Shown here: piece after piece, positions 17,383 to 30,911 of the stretch | Numbering within the stretch: position 1 is the stretch's first letter | How the letters are laid out: each line of letters starts with the position of its first letter | Assembly: GCF_007989825.1 (NCBI RefSeq) | Contig: NZ_BJUA01000015.1 | Coordinates: forward strand, 1 to 64,000 | Source: Cellulomonas persica | GTDB lineage: Bacteria; Actinomycetota; Actinomycetes; Actinomycetales; Cellulomonadaceae | Direction of reading: 5' to 3' | Length of the DNA: 64,000 nt | Made by a program: the position numbers and the translations under genes | The notes under the pieces: model-generated | Told to the model about the DNA's origin: nothing | Seen by the model: only the letters and a program-made list of their open reading frames with translations | Database searches by the model: none

Positions 17383-19386
17383 TCAGCTCTGGACGACGAG
17401 CACGACGACCAGGAGGACCACGAGGCCCCCGAGCATCGTCGCGGCGTAGGTACGGACGTAACCGGTCTGCGCGCGGCGCAGGAGGCTGCCGAGGCCGACG
17501 GTCGAGTGGGCGAGGCCCTTGACCCCGCCGTCGACGACCGCGTGGTCGGCGTAGACCAGGGACCGGGTGAGGTGCTGGCCGGGCTCGACCAGCACGGCGT
17601 CGTTGACGGCGTCCTGGTAGAGGTCGACGCGCGCGGCCCGCGTGAGCGCGGTGCCGAGCGGCGGCACCACGGGCACGGTCGAGACCGCGTAGCGGCGCCA
17701 TGCGACGACCAGGCCGACGACGACCACGGCGAGCGTGAGCGCGATCAGCAGCCACTCGGGCAGGACGGGCTCGCCGTGCTCGGCGTGACCGGTGACCGGC
17801 TCGAGCCAGCCGACGAACCGGCCGCCCAGCGAGAGCACCAGGCCCAGGCCCACGGACCCGACGGCGAGGATGATCATCGGCCAGGTCATCAGCGCGGGCG
17901 ACTCGTGCGGGTGCTGCTCGGACCCGTCCCGCTTCGTCGTCCACCGGCGCTCGCCCTCGAACGTCATGAAGAACAGGCGCGACATGTAGAACGCGGTGAT
18001 GCCCGCGCCGAGGAGCGCGACCGTCCCGAACACCCACGCGCGCCACTGCGCACCGTCGGTCGGGATGAACGCGGCCTCGATGATCTTGTCCTTGGAGAAG
18101 AACCCGGCGAACGGCGGGATGCCGAGGATCGCGAGCCAGCCCATCATGAACGTGATCCACGTGATCTTCATGTAGCGGGCCAGGCCGCCGAAGCGACGCA
18201 TGTCGACCTGGTCGTCCATGCCGTGCATGACCGAGCCGGCGCCGAGGAACATCCCGGCCTTGAAGAAGCCGTGCGTGACGAGGTGGAAGATCGCGAACGC
18301 GTAGCCGACCGGGCCGAGCCCCGCGGCGAGCACCATGTAGCCGATCTGCGACATCGTCGAGGCGGCGAGCGCCTTCTTGATGTCGTCCTTCGCGCAGCCG
18401 ACGATCGCCCCGAACAGGAGCGTGATCGCCCCGATGATGACGACGACGAGCTGCGCGTCCGGCGCGGCCTCGAACACGGCGCCCGAGCGGACGATCAGGT
18501 AGACGCCCGCGGTGACCATGGTCGCGGCGTGGATGAGCGCGGAGACCGGGGTCGGGCCCGCCATCGCGTCGCCGAGCCAGGACTGCAGCGGGAACTGCGC
18601 CGACTTGCCGCACGCGGCGAGCAGCAGCATGAGCCCGATCGCGGTGAGCGTGCCCTCGCTCGCGTGCGCCGCGGGGTCGTCGAGGACCGTCGCGAAGTCC
18701 AGCGCGCCGAAGTGCGCGAACATCAGCCCCATCGCGATGAGCAGGCCGAGGTCACCCACGCGGTTCGCGACGAACGCCTTCTTGGCGGCGACCGCGTACG
18801 GCATGTGGTGGTTCCAGAACCCGATGAGCAGGTACGAGGCCAGGCCCACGCCCTCCCAGCCGACGAACAGCAGGAGGAACGAGTTCGCCAGCACCAGCAC
18901 GAGCATCGCCGCGACGAACAGGTTGAGGTACGCGAAGAACCGCCGCCGGTCCGCGTCGTGCTCCATGTACGCCACGGAGTACACGTGGATGAGCGTGCCG
19001 ACGAACGTCACGAGCAGGACGAACGTGAGCGACAGCGGGTCGAGCCGCATGCCCGCGTCCAGGTGGAACGCGCCCGCGTCGATCCAGGTGCCGAGGTGGA
19101 CGTCGAGCACGCGCTCGTCGGCCGGGCGGTCCAGGATCCGCAGGAAGGTCAGCAGGCCGACGACGAACGCGCCCGCGGAGGCCAGCACGCCCAGCCAGTG
19201 ACCCCACGTGTCGGCACGGCGGCCGAGCAGCAGCAGGATCGCGGCGGAGGCCAGCGGCAGACCGACGAGCAGCGGTGCGACGGAGAAGATCCCGCCGCTG
19301 ACGGTCTCGCCCGCCGGGGAGAGGGTGTCGGTGGCCAGCGTCGCCGCGGGGACGAGCCCGTCGACGACAGAGGTCAGGGTGTGCAC
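17383..19386 (-). CDS. nuoL: NADH-quinone oxidoreductase subunit L
   Basis: The 667-residue distal antiporter-like subunit of the complex I membrane arm carries a long C-terminal lateral helix. Family segments include [46 protein letters not shown] and the lysine-bearing [12 protein letters not shown]. The GTG start is preceded by TGAGGGAG. It lies ten bases after nuoK in the operon. Confidence 0.97.
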   Translation of the reverse strand: MHTLTSVVDGLVPAATLATDTLSPAGETVSGGIFSVAPLLVGLPLASAAILLLLGRRADTWGHWLGVLASAGAFVVGLLTFLRILDRPADERVLDVHLGTWIDAGAFHLDAGMRLDPLSLTFVLLVTFVGTLIHVYSVAYMEHDADRRRFFAYLNLFVAAMLVLVLANSFLLLFVGWEGVGLASYLLIGFWNHHMPYAVAAKKAFVANRVGDLGLLIAMGLMFAHFGALDFATVLDDPAAHASEGTLTAIGLMLLLAACGKSAQFPLQSWLGDAMAGPTPVSALIHAATMVTAGVYLIVRSGAVFEAAPDAQLVVVIIGAITLLFGAIVGCAKDDIKKALAASTMSQIGYMVLAAGLGPVGYAFAIFHLVTHGFFKAGMFLGAGSVMHGMDDQVDMRRFGGLARYMKITWITFMMGWLAILGIPPFAGFFSKDKIIEAAFIPTDGAQWRAWVFGTVALLGAGITAFYMSRLFFMTFEGERRWTTKRDGSEQHPHESPALMTWPMIILAVGSVGLGLVLSLGGRFVGWLEPVTGHAEHGEPVLPEWLLIALTLAVVVVGLVVAWRRYAVSTVPVVPPLGTALTRAARVDLYQDAVNDAVLVEPGQHLTRSLVYADHAVVDGGVKGLAHSTVGLGSLLRRAQTGYVRTYAATMLGGLVVLLVVVLVVQS

Positions 19387-19396
19387 GCGCGCTCCC

Positions 19397-19696
19397 TCAG
19401 CTCTTCAGGAGGTTGACGTCGTCGATCGACGCCGATCGACGAGTACGGAAGATCGCCACGATGATCGCCAGGCCGACGACGACCTCGGCGGCCGCCACGA
19501 CCATGACGAAGAACGCCAGCACCTGACCGGTGAGCTCACCGTGCATGCGGGAGAACGTCACGAGGCTCAGGTTGGTCGCGTTGAGCATGAGCTCGACACC
19601 CATGAACGCGATGATCGCGTTGCGTCGCAGCAGGACGGTCGCGGCCCCGACGGAGAACAGGATCCCCGACAGCACCAGGTAGTGGGTGAGCGTCAC
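19397..19696 (-). CDS. nuoK: NADH-quinone oxidoreductase subunit K
   Basis: This 99-residue protein has three membrane helices and the conserved acidic residues used in proton transfer ([12 protein letters not shown] and the [12 protein letters not shown] helix). The GTG start overlaps the nuoJ stop by four bases. Length matches the family. Confidence 0.97.
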   Translation of the reverse strand: MTLTHYLVLSGILFSVGAATVLLRRNAIIAFMGVELMLNATNLSLVTFSRMHGELTGQVLAFFVMVVAAAEVVVGLAIIVAIFRTRRSASIDDVNLLKS

Positions 19697-20685
19697 TTGC
19701 CCTCCTCCGAGTCCGGCGCCGAGGCGTCCACGCCCGCGACCGCGTCACCGATGTGCGGCGCACCCACGGGCGCTCCTGCCGGGTCGGCGACGGGCGGCGG
19801 GTTGTCCTGCTGCTCGTCGAGCGCGGTGCGCCCGGACTCGACGGCCGCCTTGCCCGCGATGACGCGGTCGATGCGCGCGGCGTACTCGGCGGCGTCGGCC
19901 TCCTGCCCACGCACGCGCAGCACGCGCGGCACCGAGCTCTCGATCGGCCGGCCGTACGGGTCGAGCGCCGGGACGTCCATCGCGTTGTGCTTGGCGTAGA
20001 CACCGGGCGCGGGCAGCGGCGCGAGGTGCTGGCCGGCGCGCACGCGCGCGTCGGCGCGCTCGCGCTGGCCGAGGCGCGGCGTGAGGCGGCGACGGTGCGT
20101 GAACACCAGCGCGCCGAGCGCGGCGGTCACGAGCAGCGCACCCACGACCTCCATCGCGAACACGTACTCGCCGAAGATCACGCGCGCGATGCCCGTCGGG
20201 TTCGTGTCCTCGTTCGCGGCCCCCAGGCCGACCGGCGTGGGGTACGCGGCCGTGCCGATCACGCCCGCGAGGACGACGAGCAGGCCGATCCCCGCGAGCC
20301 AGCCGATCCACCGCTGGCCGCGGATCGTCTCGACGAGCGAGTCCGCCGAGCTGACGCCGACGAGCATCAGCACGAACAGGAACAGCATCATGATCGCGCC
20401 GGTGTAGACGACGACCTGGACGACCCCGAGGAACACCGCGCCCTGCGTGACGTAGAGGAACGCGAGGCTGACCATCACGAGGATCACGCTGAGCGCGGCG
20501 TGCACGGCCTTGCGCGCGAACAGCAGGCCGAACGACGCGATCACCATGATCGGGGCGAGGACCCAGAACAGCACGGCCTCGGCGGTGGAGGCGTCACCCG
20601 CGGAGTCCACGGCCTGCGGCAGCAGGCCGGCCACGCCGGGCAGGTTCCCGGCGACCACCTCGGCCGCACCGACGAGCGCGCTCAT
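19693..20685 (-). CDS. nuoJ: NADH-quinone oxidoreductase subunit J
   Basis: The first about 190 residues contain five membrane helices and the conserved [20 protein letters not shown] stretch beside the quinone-coupling helix. At 330 residues the protein is longer than the common 165-290: an approximately 130-residue soluble tail rich in Arg, Ala and Pro follows the last helix, a trait of actinobacterial NuoJ. The ATG overlaps the nuoI stop (ATGA). Confidence 0.95.
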   Translation of the reverse strand: MSALVGAAEVVAGNLPGVAGLLPQAVDSAGDASTAEAVLFWVLAPIMVIASFGLLFARKAVHAALSVILVMVSLAFLYVTQGAVFLGVVQVVVYTGAIMMLFLFVLMLVGVSSADSLVETIRGQRWIGWLAGIGLLVVLAGVIGTAAYPTPVGLGAANEDTNPTGIARVIFGEYVFAMEVVGALLVTAALGALVFTHRRRLTPRLGQRERADARVRAGQHLAPLPAPGVYAKHNAMDVPALDPYGRPIESSVPRVLRVRGQEADAAEYAARIDRVIAGKAAVESGRTALDEQQDNPPPVADPAGAPVGAPHIGDAVAGVDASAPDSEEGK

Positions 20686-21518
20686 CGCACACCACCCTGG
20701 CGGTGCGCGGCGGCGACGTTCTGCGCCATGACGGCGGCGGTCGGGCCGACCTGCTCGGCGGCGGTCACTCCCGCCCCCTCGGGCAGCGTCGGGTCGTCGG
20801 GCCGGTGCTCGCGCACCCACGCGCGCTGCGCCTCGGTCGGGCCGGTGACCTCACCGCGGTAGTACTCGGTGTCGGTCGTGCCCTCGACCATCGGGTGCGG
20901 CGCGGCGAGCATCCCCTCGCGCAGCGGCGCGAGCAGGTCGTCCTTCTCGTAGATCATGCCCGCGCGGCTCGGGCCTGCGAGCTCGAACTCGTTCGTCATC
21001 GTCAGCGCACGCGTCGGGCACGCCTCGATGCACAGCCCGCAGAAGATGCAGCGCAGGTAGTTGATCTGGTAGACGCTGCCGAACCGCTCACCGGGCGAGA
21101 ACTGCGCGTCGGGCGTGTTGTCGGACGCCTCGACGTAGATCGCGTCCGCGGGGCACGCCCACGCGCACAGCTCGCAGCCGATGCACTTCTCGAGCCCGTC
21201 CGCGTAGCGGTTGAGCTGGTGCCGGCCGTGGTAGCGCGGCTTCGTCGGGACCGTCTCGCGCGGGTACTGCTCCGTGACGGTCTTGCGGAACATGTTCGAC
21301 AGCGTGACGCCGAACCCGCCGACGGGTGCGAGCAGCGCGCGCACGCCCGAGGACTTCGGGATGAGCGACTCGTACTGCGGCACCGCGGGTGCGCCGACCT
21401 CGCCGGCGGACGTGCGCGGCGCGACGGCCTTGCCGGGCGTGGCACCGGCCGGCCGCGGCGACGAGCCGGCGGGCTGCTGCGGGCGCGGGGCGGGCGGCTT
21501 CTTGCGCGGCTCAGCCAC
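20682..21518 (-). CDS. nuoI: NADH-quinone oxidoreductase subunit I (2x 4Fe-4S ferredoxin)
   Basis: The protein binds clusters N6a and N6b through [12 protein letters not shown] and [12 protein letters not shown], relaying electrons to NuoB. At 278 residues it carries an approximately 50-residue Pro/Ala/Lys-rich N-terminal extension before the core. The GTG start has AAGGAGG upstream and overlaps the nuoH stop by eight bases, so these two genes are tightly coupled. Confidence 0.97.
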   Translation of the reverse strand: MAEPRKKPPAPRPQQPAGSSPRPAGATPGKAVAPRTSAGEVGAPAVPQYESLIPKSSGVRALLAPVGGFGVTLSNMFRKTVTEQYPRETVPTKPRYHGRHQLNRYADGLEKCIGCELCAWACPADAIYVEASDNTPDAQFSPGERFGSVYQINYLRCIFCGLCIEACPTRALTMTNEFELAGPSRAGMIYEKDDLLAPLREGMLAAPHPMVEGTTDTEYYRGEVTGPTEAQRAWVREHRPDDPTLPEGAGVTAAEQVGPTAAVMAQNVAAAHRQGGVR

Positions 21519-22875
21519 CGTGCACCTCCTTCGGGTCGGTCGTCGTATCGGCCGTGGCGGCGGACTCGTCGGCGGGGGCGCCGGCCGTCACCCGCGCGCG
21601 GCGCGGCGACGGGGGCAGGACCTGCCCCGGCAGCGGCGGCACCGGGTAGCCGTCGGCGAACGCGTCGAGCACGCGCGGCGTGGTGGGCGCCGGCGTCGGC
21701 TTCTTCTCGGGGATGAGCAGCGAGATCACGACGCCGACGATCACGACGCCCGCGATCCCGAACAGGATCGTGCGCAGCTCGAGGTCCGCGAACTCCGGGA
21801 ACTGGCGCAGCCCCTGGACCACGGCGACCATGACGAGCCAGGTCAGCGCCGCCGGGATGAGCACCTTCCAACCGAGCTTCATGAACTGGTCGTACCGGAA
21901 CCGCAGCACCGAGCCGCGGACCCAGACGAAGAAGAACATGAGCGCCCAGAGCTTGACCAGGAACCACAGCACGGGCCAGTAGCCCTGCTGCAGGAAGCTG
22001 TCCGCGGGGAGGAACGGCGCGCGCCACCCGCCGAGGAACAGCGTCGTGGCGACCGCGGAGACGTTGAGCATGTTGATGTACTCGGCGAGGAAGAACCACG
22101 CGAACTTCATCGACGAGTACTCGGTCATGTAGCCGGAGACCAGCTCACCCTCGGCCTCGGGGAGGTCGAACGGCAGTCGGTTGGTCTCGCCGACCATCGA
22201 CACGATGTAGATGAGGAACGCAGGCAGCAGGGGCAGGAACCACCACAGCTGGGTCTGCGACGAGACGATCTCGGACGTCGACATCGACCCCGCGAGGATG
22301 AACACGCTCACGAGCGACATGCCCATCGCGAGCTCGTAGGAGATCACCTGCGCGGTCGAGCGCACCGCGCCGAGCAGCGGGTACGTCGAGTTGGACGACC
22401 AGCCGCCGAGCACGATGCCGTACACGCCGACCGACGCGCACGCGAGGATGTAGAGCACCGCGACCGGGAAGTCGGTCAGCTGCAGCGGCGTCTCGACCCC
22501 GAACATGTTCACGGTCGGCCCGAGCGGGATCACCGCGAACGTCAGCAGCGAGCAGAACACCGCGATGAGCGGCGCGACGATGTAGACGACCTTGTCGGCC
22601 GCCTTGACCGTCATGTCCTCCTTGAACAGGAGCTTCATGGCATCGGCGAGCGACTGCAGCAGACCGAACGGGCCGTGCACGTTCGGGCCCGGTCGCACCT
22701 GCATGCGCGCGACGACCTTGCGCTCGAACCAGATCGCGATGAGGACGCTCGTGAGCAGGAAGATCAGGATCCCGACCGACTTGATCAGCCAGATCCACCA
22801 CGTGTCGTTGCTGAAGTCGGCGGCGGTCGACCCCTCGGTCGCCGTCACCAGCCCCGCAGCCAGGACGCTGTGCAC
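21511..22875 (-). CDS. nuoH: NADH-quinone oxidoreductase subunit H
   Basis: The 454-residue membrane subunit forms part of the quinone chamber. Family signatures are [15 protein letters not shown] and the acidic loop [20 protein letters not shown]. About eight helices are followed by a C-terminal Pro/Ala-rich cytoplasmic tail of about 80 residues. The GTG start lies one base past the nuoG stop. Confidence 0.97.
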   Translation of the reverse strand: MHSVLAAGLVTATEGSTAADFSNDTWWIWLIKSVGILIFLLTSVLIAIWFERKVVARMQVRPGPNVHGPFGLLQSLADAMKLLFKEDMTVKAADKVVYIVAPLIAVFCSLLTFAVIPLGPTVNMFGVETPLQLTDFPVAVLYILACASVGVYGIVLGGWSSNSTYPLLGAVRSTAQVISYELAMGMSLVSVFILAGSMSTSEIVSSQTQLWWFLPLLPAFLIYIVSMVGETNRLPFDLPEAEGELVSGYMTEYSSMKFAWFFLAEYINMLNVSAVATTLFLGGWRAPFLPADSFLQQGYWPVLWFLVKLWALMFFFVWVRGSVLRFRYDQFMKLGWKVLIPAALTWLVMVAVVQGLRQFPEFADLELRTILFGIAGVVIVGVVISLLIPEKKPTPAPTTPRVLDAFADGYPVPPLPGQVLPPSPRRARVTAGAPADESAATADTTTDPKEVHGG

Positions 22876-22876
22876 C

Positions 22877-25476
22877 TCAGGCCTCCTCGTCGTCCGCCGC
22901 GGCGGTGGGCGCGGTGCCCGGCGCGAGCCGGACGAGCGCACCACCGACGGCGTGCAGCGTGTCGCGCACGGCTGAGCCGGGCGAGTTGGTCGGCAGCCAG
23001 ACGACGAAGTCCGGCATGTCCGTGACGAGCACGGGCAGCGTGATCGTGCCGGCGTCCGTGCCCACCGCGAGCGGCTCGCCGTCCGCGACGCCCACCGACG
23101 CGGCGGTCGCTGCGGACACCCGGGCGACGGGCCGCTTCGCGGTCCCCGCCAGGTGCGGCTCGCCGTCCTGCAGGCGACCGGAGTCGAGCAGGTGGTGCCA
23201 CGTCGCGAGCACGGCGTGGCCGGCCGGGACCGCCGGCGGCTCACCGGGCGCGACGTCGGGCGCCTGCACGCGCGCGCCGTCCCAGCCGCCGAGCTGGTCG
23301 AGCTCGGCGTGCACGTCGGCGACGGAGTCGAGCCCGAGGTCGACCCCGAGCGCGTCGGCGAGCGAGTGCAGCACACGGTGGTCGGGCAGCGCGTGCGACA
23401 CGAGCGCCTGCGGGAACGGCCGCGGACGGCCCTCCCACGTCACGAACGTGCCGGGCTTCTCGACGGGCGGCGCCACGGGCAGCACCACGTCGGCGCGCTC
23501 GGTGACGTCGGACGGGCGCACCTCGAGCGAGACGACGAAGCCGACCTTGTCGAGCGCGTCGCGCACGAGCGCCGGGTCCGGCAGGTCCGCGGGGTCCACG
23601 CCACCGACGACGAGGCCGCCGAGGCCACCGTCGCGCGCGGCGGCGATGATCTGCGACGCCGAGCGTCCCGGGGTCGCGGGCAGCGTCTCGACGCCCCACG
23701 CGGCCGCGAGGTCGACGCGCGCAGCCGCGTCCGCGACCGGGCGACCGCCCGGCAGCAGCGTCGGGAGCGTCCCGGCCTCGACCGCACCGCGCTCACCGGC
23801 ACGACGCGGCACCCACGCGACGCGGGCACCCGTGCGCGCGGCGAGCCGCAGGACGGCGGACAGCGCACCGGCCGACGAGGCCGCGCGCTCACCCACGAGC
23901 ACCACGGCACCCGGCGTGGCGAGCGCCTGCGCGAGCGAGGACAGCGCGTCCTCCTCCGCGTCGGCGACGACGCCGTCGAGCACCTCGGCCTCCGTGCCGG
24001 GCGCCGCCGGCACGAGCGTGCCGGACAGGCGCTGCAGGCCCCGGCTGTCGAGCGCCGCGAGCGAGAAGACCTTCGTCGAGCGCTTGACGACCGCGTCGCG
24101 CAGCCGCAGGAAGAGGATCCCGCCCTCCTCCTCGGCCTCGAGGCCGACGAGGAGCACCGTCGGCGCCGCGGCGACGTCGGCGAACGTGACCTCGAGCGTG
24201 CGGCCCGCGACGTGGTGGCCGAGGAACGCGGCCTCCTCGTCGGAGTGCGGGCGCGCGCGGTGGTCGACGTCGTTCGTGCCGAGCGCGACGCGCGCGAACT
24301 TGGCGTAGGCGTACGCGTCCTCGAGCGTCACGCGACCGCCGGGCAGCACGCCCACGCCGCCCGCCTCGAGCGCCGTGCGCAGGCCCTCGGCCGCGACGCC
24401 GTACGCCTCGAACCAGCTCGCGGGACGCAGCTCGCCACGCGTGCCCTCGGCGAGCCGGTCGCGCACGAGCGGCGTCGTGATGCGGTCGGGCGACGACTGC
24501 CAGCGGAAGCCGAACCGGTCCTTGTCGGTGATCCACTCCTGGTTGACCGCCGGGTCCTCCCCCGCGAGGCGTCGCATGACGACACCGCGACGGTGGTCCA
24601 CGCGGATCGCGGAGCCCTGCGAGTCGTGCTCGGAGACGCCGGGCGTCGAGACCAGGTCGAACGGACGGGCGCGGAACCGGTACGCGGCCGACGTCAGCGC
24701 GCCGACGGGGCAGATCTGCACGGTGTTGCCCGAGAAGTACGACGCGAACGGGCGACCGCTCGTGTCGACGCTGGAGGCGCCCACGGGCGTGTCGCCCGCG
24801 AACCCGAGCACCTGCACGTCGAACGTGCCGATCTGCTGCTGCGCGCCGCGCTTCTGCAGGTCGATCCACACGTCGCCGGCGATCTCCTCGGAGAACCGCG
24901 TGCACCGCTGGCACAGGACGCAGCGTTCGCGGTCGAGCAGGATCTGCGTCGAGATCGCGATCGGCTTGGGGAACGTGCGCTTGATGTCGACGAACCGGCT
25001 CGTGGGCCGGCCGTTGCTCATCGCCTGGTTCTGCAGCGGGCACTCGCCGCCCTTGTCGCACACGGGGCAGTCGAGCGGGTGGTTGATGAGCAGCAGCTCC
25101 ATGACGCCGTGCTGCGCCTTGTCGGCCTCGGCCGACGTGTGCTGCGTCTTGACCTCCATGCCGGGCGTGGCCTCGAGCGTGCACGAGGCCTGCGGCTTCG
25201 GCATCTTCGCCAGCTGACCGTCGCGGCCGGGCGCCCACACCTCGACGAGGCACTGGCGGCACGCGCCGGCGGGTGCGAGCAGCGGGTGGTCGCAGAACCG
25301 CGGGATGGCGATGCCCAGCTGCTCGGCGGCGCGGATGACGAGCGTGCCCTTCGGCACGGTCGTCTCGACGCCGTCGATGCTGAACGTGACCGTGGCCGCA
25401 GGCTCGGCGGGCACCGGGGTCGGTGCGGCCGGGACCAGCGGGGTCCCGGCGGCCTGCGAGCGGTCCGAGGTGATCG

Positions 25477-25480
<4 letters not shown>
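22877..25480 (-). CDS. nuoG: NADH-quinone oxidoreductase subunit G
   Basis: The 867-residue iron-sulfur subunit of the NADH module has an N-terminal plant-type 2Fe-2S domain ([15 protein letters not shown]), the His/Cys ligand segment [19 protein letters not shown], a 4Fe-4S pair ([10 protein letters not shown], and CPVG further on), then a molybdopterin-oxidoreductase-like domain that has lost the cofactor. The ATG overlaps the nuoF stop (ATGA). Length is in the usual actinobacterial range. Confidence 0.97.
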
Positions 25481-26817
<1,337 letters not shown>

Positions 26818-26818
26818 C

Positions 26819-27715
26819 TCAGTCCTCCTTCGCGTCGGCCGAGGCCTGCTTGGTGTCCTGCTCGGACGCGGACGCGTCCTTCTCCGAGGTCACGGGCCTC
26901 TCGGCGCTCGACTGCTCGCCACCCGTCCTCGGCTTCGCGCTCGCGGTCGTCGCGCCCGCTGCCTTCGGGGTCGTCTTCGTGCGCGGCGCACGTGCAGGCT
27001 CGTCCTCGCCCGGGAACGGCGGCGCCGTCCAGCCCTCGTCGTGCGCGAGCACGGTGCCCCGCAGCGTCGCCTCGCCCGCCCCGACACCCTCGTCGGCCCG
27101 GCCGTCCAGGAAGCCGGCCAGGACGTGGGACATCTCCTTGAAGGAGACGACCTTGTCCGCGCCCCGCGTGGGGGCGACGTCCTCGCCCGCCCGCAGCCGG
27201 TCGACGACCTCGGCCGCCGACGCGGGCGTCTGGTTGTCGAAGAACTCCCAGTTGACCATCATCACCGGCGCGTAGTCGCAGGCCGCGTTGCACTCGACCC
27301 GCTCGAGCGTGATCTTGCCGTCCTCGGTCGTCTCGTCGTGCCCGATGCCGAGGTGGTCGCACAGGTGCTCGTAGATCGCGTCGCCGCCCATGATCGCGCA
27401 CAGCGTGTTGGTGCAGACGCCGACCGTGTACTCGCCGTTGGGGTGGCGCTTGTACTGCGTGTAGAACGTCGCGACCGCCGAGACCTCGGCCGTCGTGATC
27501 CCGAGCGTCGCAGCGCAGAACGCGATGCCGCGCGGGCTCACGTAGCCGTCCTCGGACTGCACCAGGTGCAGCAGGGGCAGCAGCGCGGAGCGCTCCTGCG
27601 GGTAGCGCGCGATGATCTGCGCGGCCTCCGCGTCGAGCCGGGCACGCGTCGCCTCGTCGTACGACGTGCGGTGCGCCTGGCCCTCGCCGCGCGGGACGAG
27701 CTCCTCGACGGACAT
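26819..27715 (-). CDS. nuoE: NADH-quinone oxidoreductase subunit E with long C-terminal tail
   Basis: Residues 1 to about 190 are the thioredoxin-fold 2Fe-2S subunit of the NADH module; the cluster ligands lie in CTNTLC and VECNAACDYAP. At 298 residues it exceeds many NuoE proteins (about 160-250): from about residue 200 a Glu/Ala/Lys/Thr-rich, probably disordered tail continues to the end. The ATG shares a base with the nuoD stop. The tail has no recognised function. Confidence 0.95.
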   Translation of the reverse strand: MSVEELVPRGEGQAHRTSYDEATRARLDAEAAQIIARYPQERSALLPLLHLVQSEDGYVSPRGIAFCAATLGITTAEVSAVATFYTQYKRHPNGEYTVGVCTNTLCAIMGGDAIYEHLCDHLGIGHDETTEDGKITLERVECNAACDYAPVMMVNWEFFDNQTPASAAEVVDRLRAGEDVAPTRGADKVVSFKEMSHVLAGFLDGRADEGVGAGEATLRGTVLAHDEGWTAPPFPGEDEPARAPRTKTTPKAAGATTASAKPRTGGEQSSAERPVTSEKDASASEQDTKQASADAKED

Positions 27716-29079
27716 CAGCGGTCCACCCCTCCGAGCACCGGGTCGATCGACGCGACGGCGACGACGACGTCGGCCACCTGCCCGCCCTCGCACATGATCG
27801 ACGTCGCCTGCAGGTTGTTGAAGCTGGGGTCGCGGAAGTGCGCGCGGTAGGGCCGCGTGCCGCCGTCCGAGACCAGGTGCACACCGAGCTCGCCACGGGG
27901 GTGCTCGACCGTCTGCCACACCTGACCGGCGGGGACGCGGAAGCCCTCGGTGACGAGCTTGAAGTGGTGGATCAGGGCCTCCATCGAGGTGCCCATGATC
28001 TCCTTGATGTGCGCGAGCGAGTTGCCCATGCCGTCGGACCCGATCGCGAGCTGCGCGGGCCAGGCGATCTTCTTGTCCTCGACCATGACCGGGCCGGGGT
28101 TCTTCTCGAGCCGGTCCAGCGCCTGCCGCGCGATCTTGATCGACTGGTACATCTCCTCGAGGCGCAGCACGAGGCGGCCCCAGGCGTCGGGCTCGTCCGA
28201 GGTCGGGACGTCGAAGTCGTACGTCTCGTACCCGCAGTACGGCGCGGTCTTGCGCACGTCGTACGGCAGACCGGTCGAGCGCAGGATCGGGCCCGTGACG
28301 CCGAGCGCCATCGCGCCCGCCAGGTTCAGGTGCCCGACGCCCTTGAGGCGCAGCTGCAGGATCGGGTTGGCCAGCATGAGGTCCTCGAGCTGGCGCAGGT
28401 AGTGCTCGACGTTCGTCAGCGCCTCGCGCGTGGCCTCGATGCCGCCCGCCGGGACGTCCTGGGCGACGCCGCCGGGACGGATGAACGCGTGGTTCATGCG
28501 CAGGCCGGTGATCAGCTCGAAGATCTTGAGCAGCTCCTCGCGCGCCGTGAACCCGACGGTCATGATCGTCGTCGCGCCGAGCTCGTTGCCGCCGGTCGCG
28601 ACGCACACGAGGTGGGACGTGATGCGGTTGAGCTCCATCAGCAGGACGCGGATGACGTTCGCCCGCTCCGGGACGTCGTCGGTGATGCCGAGCAGCTTCT
28701 CGACCGCGAGGCAGTAGGCGGCCTCCTGGAAGAGCGGCGCGACGTAGTCCATGCGCGTGCAGAAGGTCACGCCCTGGGTCCAGGTGCGGAACTCCATGTT
28801 CTTCTCGATACCCGTGTGCAGGTATCCGATGCCGGCGCGCGCCTCGGTGACGGTCTCGCCGTCGATCTCGAGCATGAGGCGCAGCACGCCGTGCGTGGAC
28901 GGGTGCTGCGGACCCATGTTGACGACGATGCGCTCCTCGCCGAGGCGGGCTGCCTCCTCGGCGATCTCGGACCAGTCACCGCCGGACGCCTCGAACGAGG
29001 GGACGCCGGTCGTCTCGTCGTCGACGACGTGGCCCGTCGCGCGCGGGCTGTGGTGGGGGGCGGGGCGTGTGGTGCTCAT
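27715..29079 (-). CDS. nuoD: NADH-quinone oxidoreductase subunit D
   Basis: The 454-residue 49-kDa-type subunit forms the quinone site with NuoB. It has the N-terminal [14 protein letters not shown] motif, whose histidine and a downstream tyrosine contact the quinone head, and the conserved [11 protein letters not shown] region. The ATG overlaps the nuoC stop (ATGA). Length is normal for actinobacteria. Confidence 0.97.
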   Translation of the reverse strand: MSTTRPAPHHSPRATGHVVDDETTGVPSFEASGGDWSEIAEEAARLGEERIVVNMGPQHPSTHGVLRLMLEIDGETVTEARAGIGYLHTGIEKNMEFRTWTQGVTFCTRMDYVAPLFQEAAYCLAVEKLLGITDDVPERANVIRVLLMELNRITSHLVCVATGGNELGATTIMTVGFTAREELLKIFELITGLRMNHAFIRPGGVAQDVPAGGIEATREALTNVEHYLRQLEDLMLANPILQLRLKGVGHLNLAGAMALGVTGPILRSTGLPYDVRKTAPYCGYETYDFDVPTSDEPDAWGRLVLRLEEMYQSIKIARQALDRLEKNPGPVMVEDKKIAWPAQLAIGSDGMGNSLAHIKEIMGTSMEALIHHFKLVTEGFRVPAGQVWQTVEHPRGELGVHLVSDGGTRPYRAHFRDPSFNNLQATSIMCEGGQVADVVVAVASIDPVLGGVDR

Positions 29080-29873
29080 CAGGTGTACGACCTCCGCTGG
29101 TCCGCGGGCGGGACGGTGGCGCCCTTGTACTCGACCGGGATCCCGCCCAGGGGGTAGTCCTTGCGCTGCGGGTGACCGGGCCAGTCGTCGGGCATCTCGA
29201 TCCGGGCGAGCCCGGGGTGTCCGTCGAAGATGATCCCGAAGAAGTCGAACGTCTCGCGCTCGTGCCAGTCGTGGCCCGGGTAGACGCCCGTGGTGGACGG
29301 GATGTGCGGGTCGCTCTCGGGCACCGCGACCTCGAGCCGCAGGCTGCGCGAGTGGGTCACCGACGTCAGGTGGTAGACGGCGTGCAGCTCGCGGCCCTCG
29401 TCGTGCGGGTAGTGCACGCCCGAGACGCCCAGGCCCAGCTCGAACCGCAGGTCCTGGTCGTCGCGCAGGTGCTGCACGACCTCGACGAGGTGCTCGCGCG
29501 CGATGGTGAGCGTCAGCTCGCCGCGGTCCACGACCACCGACTCGACCGCGTTGCCGAAGCCCGTGCCGGACGCGTCCAGCAGCTCGGCGAGGATGTCGAC
29601 GACCTCGTCGAACCAGCCGCCGTACGGCCGCTCGCTCGGGCCGGGCAGGAGCACGGTCGTGACGAGACCGCCGTAGCCGCTCGTGTCACCCGAGCCGTGC
29701 GCGCCGAACATGCCGCGCCGCACGTCGACCAGGTCGAGCGGCGTGCGCGCCCCGGCGGCCGGCACGTTCTGCGAGCCGGACTCGAGCGCGGCCTCGCTCG
29801 TGGCCTGCGCCTCGAGCGAGCCGTCGCCCGGCTTCGTCGCCTGGTCGGCGTCCTTCTTCACGTCGTCGCTCAT
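29079..29873 (-). CDS. nuoC: NADH-quinone oxidoreductase subunit C
   Basis: The 264-residue 30-kDa-type subunit has an acidic N-terminal extension of about 45 residues and the family signature [20 protein letters not shown] followed by [16 protein letters not shown] 29873 overlaps the nuoB stop by four bases. Confidence 0.96.
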   Translation of the reverse strand: MSDDVKKDADQATKPGDGSLEAQATSEAALESGSQNVPAAGARTPLDLVDVRRGMFGAHGSGDTSGYGGLVTTVLLPGPSERPYGGWFDEVVDILAELLDASGTGFGNAVESVVVDRGELTLTIAREHLVEVVQHLRDDQDLRFELGLGVSGVHYPHDEGRELHAVYHLTSVTHSRSLRLEVAVPESDPHIPSTTGVYPGHDWHERETFDFFGIIFDGHPGLARIEMPDDWPGHPQRKDYPLGGIPVEYKGATVPPADQRRSYT

Positions 29874-30421
29874 CGCAGCAGACCCGTCATGTGCGAGGTG
29901 GGCGTGGCCGCCAGCGCCGCCGCCTCGGCCGCCGCGGCGGCCTCCTTGCGGTTCACGCCGAGCGGCTCGTTCTGGATCTGGTCGTGCAGCGTCAGGATCG
30001 CGTTGATGAGCATCTCCGGCCGCGGCGGGCAGCCGGGCAGGTAGATGTCCACGGGCACGACGTGGTCGACGCCCTGCACGATCGCGTAGTTGTTGAACAT
30101 GCCGCCCGACGAGGCGCACACGCCCATCGACAGCACCCACTTCGGCTCGGACATCTGGTCGTAGACCTGGCGCACGACGGGGGCCATCTTCTGGCTCACG
30201 CGCCCGGCCACGATCATGAGGTCGGCCTGGCGGGGCGAGGCGCGGAAGACCTCCATGCCGAACCGGGACAGGTCGTAGCGCGGCGCTCCGGCGGCCATCA
30301 TCTCGATCGCGCAGCACGCGAGACCGAACGTGACGGGCCACAGCGAGCCCTTGCGGAAGTAGCCGACGAGGTCCTCGATCGTCGTCAGCAGGAAACCCGA
30401 GGGTGCTTCCTCGATCCCCAT
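29870..30421 (-). CDS. nuoB: NADH-quinone oxidoreductase subunit B
   Basis: The 183-residue subunit holds the terminal cluster N2 that reduces quinone. The tandem cysteines ACCAIEM, then GVCASSGG and LPGCPPRPE, supply the ligands. It lies 93 bases after nuoA, the widest gap in the operon, and overlaps nuoC. Confidence 0.97.
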   Translation of the reverse strand: MGIEEAPSGFLLTTIEDLVGYFRKGSLWPVTFGLACCAIEMMAAGAPRYDLSRFGMEVFRASPRQADLMIVAGRVSQKMAPVVRQVYDQMSEPKWVLSMGVCASSGGMFNNYAIVQGVDHVVPVDIYLPGCPPRPEMLINAILTLHDQIQNEPLGVNRKEAAAAAEAAALAATPTSHMTGLLR

Positions 30422-30514
30422 GTCAGGACCTCCTCGTCGTGCCGGACGTGCTCGTGGCGTGGGCTGTGCTGGTGGTGTGCGGGGCGGGCCGCACGGACCC
30501 GCCCGGTCGTGGCG

Positions 30515-30877
30515 TCAGTCCCACTCGAAGCCCCCGCGGCGCCACTCGTAGACGAACGGCACCGTGATGAGCACGAGGAAGGCGACCATCGCGACGAGCC
30601 CGAACAGCGCGAGCTCGACGAAGCTGACCGCCCACGGGTAGAGGAAGACGACCTCGATGTCGAACACGATGAACGTCATCGCGACCAGGTAGTACTTGAT
30701 CGGGAACCGTCCGCCGCCGATGGCGTGCGGGGTCGGCTGGATGCCGCACTCGTAGGCCTCGAGCTTGGCGCGGTTGTAGCGCTTGGGGCCCAGGATGGCG
30801 CTCGCGCCGACGCCACCGAGGGCGAGGACGGCGGCGATGCCCATGAGCCACAGGAGCGGCACGTACGGGTTGGTCAT
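30515..30877 (-). CDS. nuoA: NADH-quinone oxidoreductase subunit A
   Basis: The 120-residue protein has three membrane helices and the conserved YECGIQPTPHA loop that closes the quinone channel. ATG 30877 was chosen because GGAAGG precedes it at good spacing and the family starts there. It follows the menJ-like gene by 34 bases and is probably co-transcribed with it. Confidence 0.96.
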   Translation of the reverse strand: MTNPYVPLLWLMGIAAVLALGGVGASAILGPKRYNRAKLEAYECGIQPTPHAIGGGRFPIKYYLVAMTFIVFDIEVVFLYPWAVSFVELALFGLVAMVAFLVLITVPFVYEWRRGGFEWD

Positions 30878-30911
30878 CGGGCGTCCTTCCTCGGCACTGA
30901 GAGCGGCGGGG

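Noticed and set aside
17506-19416. 636-codon plus-strand frame opposite nuoL
   Set aside because: Almost only Arg, Asp, Glu, Gln and His; a mirror of nuoL codons, with no family similarity.
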